Of a stretch of DNA of 22,414 bases, positions 15,426 through 22,414 are shown one piece after another. The position numbers and the translations under genes were made by a program. Numbering within the stretch: position 1 is the first letter of the stretch; every line of letters starts with the position of its first letter. Source of the stretch: Prevotella sp. UBA4376 (GTDB lineage Bacteria; Bacteroidota; Bacteroidia; Bacteroidales; Bacteroidaceae); assembly GCA_002391185.1 (NCBI GenBank), contig DGRY01000011.1, forward strand, positions 1 to 22,414, in the 5' to 3' direction. Below the pieces are notes generated by a model. The model saw nothing but the letters and a program-made list of their open reading frames with translations, had not been told where the DNA came from and did not search any database.

Positions 15426-18122
15426 ATGAAGCTTTTTTTTAATATAAACTACAAGACAGTATATGGTGAAGAACTGTTGTTGAATGTTGTTGATGAAACA
15501 ACTGATGGAAGTGAGAAAATCACAGCATTCAGAATGTCAACAGTTGACGGGCTGCATTGGTATTATGAGATGAATAAGCCTGTGTCTGCCCAGTATTCTG
15601 TATTGAGATATTTCTATAGTGTGGATTGTGATGGCGCAGAACGTCGTCATGAATGGCTTACCAAGACTCATCTGTTGGAACTCAATGGTATGAGGGTTAA
15701 AAGGTATGACATATTTGACCGTTGGATGGACTTTCCTGAAGATTCTTATCTTTATAGTTCAGCCTTTACGGAATGTGTGAACCGTCGTGAACTCTCGCAG
15801 ATATATCCTTCCACATTCGAAAAGGTTGTGCGCCTTGTTGTGCGTGCTCCGCAGTTGGGAAGCGGGCTTCGGCTTACTGTCTGTGGTAAGGGCGATGCTT
15901 TAGGCAACTGGGATGTGCTTAATGCTGTTCCTATGTACGAGCATACGCATAACGAGTGGATGGTTGACCTTAATGCCGATAGCCTTGCGAGCGATCATCT
16001 GGAGTTTAAGTTTGCTGCCGTTGATGCTCAGAATTCTTCTAAGGTGTATTGGGAGACTGATTTAAACCGCACTCTTGACTTGATAGATATTGAAGATGGC
16101 GGGATGGCTGTGTATGCGCTTGATCAGGCATTTTTTGAAATATGTAATCGTAAGTTGGCTGGTACTCTTGTGCCTGTTTTCTCTTTGCGAAGCAAAACAA
16201 GCTTTGGAGTGGGCGACTTTGGCGATTTGAAGAAGATGATAGACTGGGTGGCTCTCACTCACCAACGGGTGTTGCAGGTGTTGCCTATCAACGACACAAC
16301 AACCACTCACACGTGGCTCGATTCTTATCCTTATAGTTGTATCAGCATCTTTGCTCTTCATCCACAATATGCCGACCTAACACAACTTCCTGCTATCAAG
16401 GATGATAAGAAGCGTGAGGAGTTTGAACAGTTGCGCCTAAAACTCAATGCACTCAGTAAGATTGATTACGAACAGGTTAATGATGCCAAGATTGCTTATC
16501 TGAAGGAGATTTATAAGCAGGAAGGTGAGAAAACTCTCAAGAGTGCTGCTTTTAAACGTTTCTTTAGCGAACAGCAGCAATGGCTGGTGCCTTATGCACA
16601 ATATTCTTATCTGCGAGATAAGTATAAAACGGCTGATTTCTCTCTTTGGCACGACCATAACCAATGGAATGAGAACGACCGCAAGGCTCTTTCTACGCCA
16701 TCAAACAAGGCTTATAAGGAGGTGGCGTTCTTCTATTTCGTGCAGTATGTTCTTTGCACACAGATGCAGGCTGTGCATGAGTATGCCCGTACGAAGGGAG
16801 TGATTCTGAAAGGGGATATTCCAATAGGTGTAAACCGTAATGGATGTGATGTGTGGACAGAACCTCGCTATTTCAATCTTAATGGTCAGGCAGGTGCTCC
16901 ACCTGATGATTTTAGTGTAAATGGTCAGAACTGGGGCTTTCCAACATATAACTGGGATGAAATGCTTAAGGATGGCTGTTTGTGGTGGGTGCGCCGTTTT
17001 CAGAATATGGCAAACTATTTTGATGCCTACCGCATAGATCATGTGCTTGGTTTCTTCCGTATATGGGAAATACCTTTGCACTCTGTTCATGGTTTGCTGG
17101 GACAGTTCTCGCCTGCCTTGGGCATGACTCGTGAGGAAATAGAGAGCTATGGCTTGCATTTCCAGGAGGAACAGTTTACCAAGCCATTTATTGCCGACTG
17201 GGTGCTCGACAGAGTGTTCCATGAGCGTGCTCAGGAGGTAAGAGAAAAATACCTTGTTCATGAGCATGATGATATTTGGGCTATGAAACCTGAGTTTGAT
17301 ACTCAGCGCAAGATAGAGGCTGCCTTTGAAGGTGTAACGGATGAGGCTGATATAAATCTTCGTGACGGACTTTATTCTTTGGTTTCTGATGTGCTCTTTG
17401 TGCGCGATCGTAAGGATAATAACAAGTTTCACCCACGCATATCTGCCCAGTTCAACTTTGTTTACGAGGCTCTTTACGATAGCGACAAAGAGGTATTCAA
17501 TCGCATATACAACGATTATTACTATCGTCGCAACAACCAGTTCTGGTATCGTGAGGCTATGAAGAAACTGCCAAAGATGGTTCAGGCAACACGTATGCTT
17601 GTGTGTGCCGAAGATTTGGGAATGGTTCCTGACTGTGTGCCTTGGGTAATCAACGAGTTGAAAGTGCTGAGCCTCGAACTTCAGTCTATGCCTAAGGATC
17701 CAAATGTGCGTTTTGGCTATCTTGAGCGCAATCCTTACCGCTCGGTGTGCACTATTTCAAGTCACGATATGCCTACTCTTCGTCAATGGTGGGATGAGGA
17801 CGAGGCACGCACGCAAGACTACTATAACTCTATGCTCTATAGAGGAGGGGTTGCGCCTCATCCACTTCCTGGCTGGTTGGCTCGCGATATTGTGAGCCGA
17901 CACCTCAAGTCGCCAAGTATGCTTTGTGTGCTGAGTATTCAAGACTGGCTGGCTGTTGATGAGAAACTGCGCCTGCCCGATCAGAATGCCGAGCGAATAA
18001 ACATTCCTGCCAATCCTCATCATTATTGGCGTTACCGCATGCATGTTAATATTGAGGATTTGATAGCGAACAACGATTTCACAGCCAATATCTCAGAATT
18101 GGTGTGTGAGTCGGGTAGATAA
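15426..18122 (+). CDS. malQ: 4-alpha-glucanotransferase (GH77) with N-terminal CBM20 modules
   Basis: Cytoplasmic disproportionating enzyme of 898 residues that moves alpha-1,4-glucan segments between maltodextrins and glucose. No signal peptide. Residues about 1-115 and 130-235 look like two starch-binding CBM20 domains; the second has the typical GKGDALGNWD. The GH77 catalytic part covers about 255-890: entry motif TSFGVGDFGDLKKMIDW, GDIPIGVNRNGCDVW, nucleophile D538 in DAYRIDH, acid/base E729 in CAEDLGMVPD, and D781 in SSHDMPTLRQWW, so the catalytic set is intact. The CBM20-plus-interrupted GH77 layout is that of plant DPE2, which uses maltose. The coding start runs through a stretch of eight T (15433-15440). 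It follows an operator palindrome and precedes the GH97 gene by 38 bp. With the upstream MFS transporter it forms the cytoplasmic arm of the pathway. Confidence 0.93.
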   Translation: MKLFFNINYKTVYGEELLLNVVDETTDGSEKITAFRMSTVDGLHWYYEMNKPVSAQYSVLRYFYSVDCDGAERRHEWLTKTHLLELNGMRVKRYDIFDRWMDFPEDSYLYSSAFTECVNRRELSQIYPSTFEKVVRLVVRAPQLGSGLRLTVCGKGDALGNWDVLNAVPMYEHTHNEWMVDLNADSLASDHLEFKFAAVDAQNSSKVYWETDLNRTLDLIDIEDGGMAVYALDQAFFEICNRKLAGTLVPVFSLRSKTSFGVGDFGDLKKMIDWVALTHQRVLQVLPINDTTTTHTWLDSYPYSCISIFALHPQYADLTQLPAIKDDKKREEFEQLRLKLNALSKIDYEQVNDAKIAYLKEIYKQEGEKTLKSAAFKRFFSEQQQWLVPYAQYSYLRDKYKTADFSLWHDHNQWNENDRKALSTPSNKAYKEVAFFYFVQYVLCTQMQAVHEYARTKGVILKGDIPIGVNRNGCDVWTEPRYFNLNGQAGAPPDDFSVNGQNWGFPTYNWDEMLKDGCLWWVRRFQNMANYFDAYRIDHVLGFFRIWEIPLHSVHGLLGQFSPALGMTREEIESYGLHFQEEQFTKPFIADWVLDRVFHERAQEVREKYLVHEHDDIWAMKPEFDTQRKIEAAFEGVTDEADINLRDGLYSLVSDVLFVRDRKDNNKFHPRISAQFNFVYEALYDSDKEVFNRIYNDYYYRRNNQFWYREAMKKLPKMVQATRMLVCAEDLGMVPDCVPWVINELKVLSLELQSMPKDPNVRFGYLERNPYRSVCTISSHDMPTLRQWWDEDEARTQDYYNSMLYRGGVAPHPLPGWLARDIVSRHLKSPSMLCVLSIQDWLAVDEKLRLPDQNAERINIPANPHHYWRYRMHVNIEDLIANNDFTANISELVCESGR

Positions 18123-18157
18123 GAAATCAATTTTCATGTAGATAAAAACCTATTTAA

Positions 18158-20293
<2,136 letters not shown>

Positions 20294-20313
20294 AAAACAA
20301 GAATAACATTTAC

Positions 20314-20368
20314 ATAATGCTCTTAAAATAGCCTTAAATTCAATATAGAGGCATTTTAAGAGCATTAT
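20314..20368. repeat. Long inverted repeat between GH97 and GH13 genes
   Basis: ATAATGCTCTTAAAAT (20314-20329) is the exact reverse complement of ATTTTAAGAGCATTAT (20353-20368). With one bulged A (20330) the pairing continues GCCT/AGGC (20331-20334 with 20349-20352), giving about 20 pairs around a loop near 14 bases. No T tract follows on the plus strand (AAACGAATTATAG). It could be an mRNA-processing hairpin, a partial terminator, or a small repeat element; the sequence does not decide. Confidence 0.7.
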
Positions 20369-20403
20369 AAACGAATTATAGAGGAACTTTAAACCTAAAT
20401 GGA

Positions 20404-22242
20404 ATGAAAAAATATTTACTACTATTCGCTCTTGCATGTCAAATGCTTACAGCGAATGCAACCACGAAGATTAGTCGTGTAGAACCAACCGACTGGTATG
20501 TTGGCATGAAAGACCCCACCTTGCAGCTTATGGTGTATGGAAAAGATGTGCGAAATGCCGATGTAAAGATTGATTATCCTGGAGTGAAAATCGACTCTCT
20601 TGTTCGCCTTGATTCGCCAAACTATCTTCTCATATATCTGAACCTCGATGGTGCGAAAGCAGGAAATATGAAGATAAAGATAGGGGGCAAAACCTTGAAC
20701 TATCAGCTAAAGCAACGTGCCATGAGTGGCGACAAGCACATGGGATTCACAAATGCTGATGTGCTCTATCTCATGATGCCCGACCGCTTTGCTAACGGTA
20801 ACCCTCGTAACGATGCTTTCAGCTCTATGCGCGACAAACTTGTTGAACGAAGCGAACCAAGTATGCGTCATGGAGGCGACCTCGAAGGCATCCGACAGCA
20901 TCTTGACTATTTCACTCAGTTGGGAGTAACAGCCCTTTGGTTCACACCTGTATTGGAAAACGACCGCCCTGCCGACCAAGGAAAATACAGCAGCTATCAT
21001 GGCTATGCCACAACAAACTATTATCGTGTTGATCCACGTTTTGGAACAAACGAAGAATATCGCCAATTGGTTAATGAATGTCATCAACGTGGCTTGAAGG
21101 TGGTTATGGACATGATTTTCAATCATTGTGCCGACACCCATCCATGGAACCTTGATGCACCAAGTAACGATTGGTTCAACTGTCCACATTATGGTTTGCA
21201 AACATCATATAAGCTAACACCTGTGCTCGACCCATACGCAAGCAAAATCGACATGAAAGAAACTGTTGACGGATGGTTTGTACCAAGTATGCCCGACCTC
21301 AACCAGCGCAACCCTCATGTAATCAAATATCTCATTCAAAACAGCATGTGGTGGATAGAAACTGTTGGCATAGACGGCATACGCATGGACACCTATCCTT
21401 ATGCCGACCGCAAGGCTATGGCACATTGGATGAAGGTGCTTAATGATGAATATCCAAACTTCAACACCGTGGGCGAAACATGGGTTGCAGAGCCAGCCTA
21501 CACAGCAGCATGGCAGAAAGACAGCAAGTTGAGCAAGGTGAATAGCTATTTGAAAACTGTTATGGATTTCAGCTTCTATGAGAAAATAAATACAGCAAAG
21601 AACGAGGAAACAGACGGAGGTTCTACTGGATTCAACAGAATATACAACAGCTTCGTATATGATTACCTGTATGCCGACCCTTCTCATGTAATGGCATTTA
21701 TTGAGAATCACGACACCAATCGTTTCCTTGAAAGCACCAAGGACGCAACCGGCATGAAGCAAGCATTAGCCTTGTTGCTCACAGTAAACCGTATTCCACA
21801 ACTGTATTACGGCTCAGAAGTGTTGATGAATGGAACAAAAGAAATTACCGATGGCAACGTGCGCAAAGATTTCCCAGGTGGATTCTCTGGCGACACCCAT
21901 AACTGTTTCTCACGTGAGGGCAGAACAGATGCCGAAAACGCCATGTTCGATTGGCTTAGCCGTCTGCTCCATTGGCGTCAGGGTAACGAGGAAATCATCA
22001 AGGGCAAGCAAATACAGTTCATGCCTTTCAAGGGTGTGTATGTCGTTGCTCGCCAGTACAACGGCAAGAGCGTAATGACAATTGTTAATGGAAATAAGAC
22101 AAATGCCGAACTTGATGTGAAACGCTATGCCGAAATAATTGCCTCTCACACTCAAGCAACAGACATTACTACAGGCAAGCAGCTCGACCTCACACATAAC
22201 ATCCCGCTCGCAGCTCGCCAAACTGTAATACTTGAGTTCTAA
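20404..22242 (+). CDS. susA: GH13 neopullulanase/cyclomaltodextrinase, SusA-like
   Basis: Periplasmic maltodextrin-degrading GH13 enzyme of 612 residues (B. theta SusA is 617). Signal peptide about 1-20 (KYLLLFALACQMLTANA). Residues about 22-108 form the N-terminal cyclomaltodextrinase-type domain (ISRVEPTDWYVGMKDPTLQL). The barrel has the family features VLYLMMPDRFANG (calcium loop), GGDLEGIRQHLDY, VVMDMIFNH, nucleophile D329 in DGIRMDTYPYAD, acid/base E358 in VGETWV, and D437 in IENHDTNRF. The C-terminal sandwich (about 535-612) ends ARQTVILEF. It should open cyclodextrins and cut maltodextrins or pullulan inside the periplasm, feeding GH97 and the MFS carrier. A cysteine at position 12 is not in a good lipobox. 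It is the last gene of the plus-strand run, separated from GH97 by an inverted repeat. Confidence 0.92.
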   Translation: MKKYLLLFALACQMLTANATTKISRVEPTDWYVGMKDPTLQLMVYGKDVRNADVKIDYPGVKIDSLVRLDSPNYLLIYLNLDGAKAGNMKIKIGGKTLNYQLKQRAMSGDKHMGFTNADVLYLMMPDRFANGNPRNDAFSSMRDKLVERSEPSMRHGGDLEGIRQHLDYFTQLGVTALWFTPVLENDRPADQGKYSSYHGYATTNYYRVDPRFGTNEEYRQLVNECHQRGLKVVMDMIFNHCADTHPWNLDAPSNDWFNCPHYGLQTSYKLTPVLDPYASKIDMKETVDGWFVPSMPDLNQRNPHVIKYLIQNSMWWIETVGIDGIRMDTYPYADRKAMAHWMKVLNDEYPNFNTVGETWVAEPAYTAAWQKDSKLSKVNSYLKTVMDFSFYEKINTAKNEETDGGSTGFNRIYNSFVYDYLYADPSHVMAFIENHDTNRFLESTKDATGMKQALALLLTVNRIPQLYYGSEVLMNGTKEITDGNVRKDFPGGFSGDTHNCFSREGRTDAENAMFDWLSRLLHWRQGNEEIIKGKQIQFMPFKGVYVVARQYNGKSVMTIVNGNKTNAELDVKRYAEIIASHTQATDITTGKQLDLTHNIPLAARQTVILEF

Positions 22243-22291
22243 TCAGCATTTATCACGCTCCGCTAAATGAAAAATGATAGAAGCAGCCTCT

Positions 22292-22316
22292 CCCATCCCT
22301 CCCCAAAAGGGATGGG
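22292..22316. repeat. GC-rich hairpin after the susA-like gene
   Basis: CCCATCCC (22292-22299) pairs perfectly with GGGATGGG (22309-22316) around a 9-base loop, 49 bases past the stop codon. It is not followed by T residues. The C-rich composition stands out from the AT-rich surroundings and resembles dispersed intergenic repeats of Bacteroidota; it may stabilise the 3' end of the mRNA. Confidence 0.5.
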
Positions 22317-22381
22317 CTAACCAACTGTTCGCTAATTACAAGTTTTGATTTGATTATGAATGTTGAGTTAGGGTTTTTACA

Positions 22382-22403
22382 GGCACGAAGTGCCGTGGTT
22401 TTT
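22382..22403 (+). terminator. Candidate intrinsic terminator near the right edge
   Basis: GGCAC-GAA-GTGCC forms a 5-bp stem with a tight 3-base loop, then GTGG and five T. It lies 139 bases after the susA-like stop codon and could end the plus-strand transcript. The four bases between stem and T tract weaken the call. Confidence 0.4.
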
Positions 22404-22414
22404 CTCTAAAAAGG

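Noticed and set aside
16701..17432. A 243-residue open frame on the minus strand inside the GH77 gene
   Set aside because: It lies fully antisense to a gene whose catalytic motifs are intact, its protein lacks recognisable motifs and looks low in coding character, and there is no promoter or conserved start. It is a shadow frame.
20404..20460. Lipoprotein signal in the SusA-like enzyme (cysteine at residue 12)
   Set aside because: The residues before the cysteine (A-L-A) do not form a good lipobox, the hydrophobic core would be too short, and a standard cleavage site follows at about residue 20.

Overview
The window looks like a chromosomal segment from a Bacteroidota gut or oral bacterium, most likely Prevotellaceae (Prevotella/Segatella type). 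The evidence is a complete starch-utilisation (Sus-like) set with SusC/SusD outer-membrane proteins, short Bacteroidota lipoprotein signals, -7 boxes of the TAnnTTTG type, AT-rich leaders without strong Shine-Dalgarno sequences, and a Prevotella-like C-terminal sorting tail on an amylase. No RNA genes, CRISPR arrays, insertion sequences or phage genes were seen.

Layout. (1) 1-3352, plus strand: a tight three-gene run of a GT4 glycosyltransferase, a GT2 glycosyltransferase and a secreted sialidase-fold (BNR) protein. This looks like the end of a surface-polysaccharide cluster and is probably unrelated to starch. (2) 3355-12684, minus strand: susC, susD, susE-like, susF-like and a secreted GH13 alpha-amylase with a starch-binding module and sorting-like tail. 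This run converges on the BNR gene with only 2 bp between stop codons, and its likely terminator lies inside the last codons of that gene. (3) 12685-12987: a 303-bp divergent control region. (4) 12988-22242, plus strand: a LacI-family regulator, an MFS sugar transporter, a CBM20-GH77 4-alpha-glucanotransferase, a GH97 alpha-glucosidase (SusB-like) and a GH13 neopullulanase/cyclomaltodextrinase (SusA-like). (5) 22243-22414: a tail with two hairpins, one resembling a terminator.

How it works together (inference from the families): the secreted amylase cuts starch outside the cell. SusD/E/F bind the products and SusC imports them in a TonB-dependent way. SusA-like GH13 and SusB-like GH97 trim them in the periplasm. 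The MFS protein takes maltose or small maltodextrins across the inner membrane, and the cytoplasmic GH77 rearranges them. Unlike the Bacteroides thetaiotaomicron locus, no SusR-type membrane regulator is present in the window; a LacI-type repressor sits at the divergent centre. A palindrome, GCAAACGTTTGC, occurs upstream of the regulator and again directly after the transporter stop codon, before GH77, and a degenerate copy lies in the susC leader. This gives a coherent candidate regulon.

The overall system is a known type (a starch polysaccharide-utilisation locus). The less ordinary points are the LacI operator set, the possible type IX secretion tail on the amylase in place of a SusG-style lipid anchor, the terminator embedded in a convergent gene, a 16-bp perfect inverted repeat between the GH97 and GH13 genes, and a heptanucleotide repeat abutting the first promoter.
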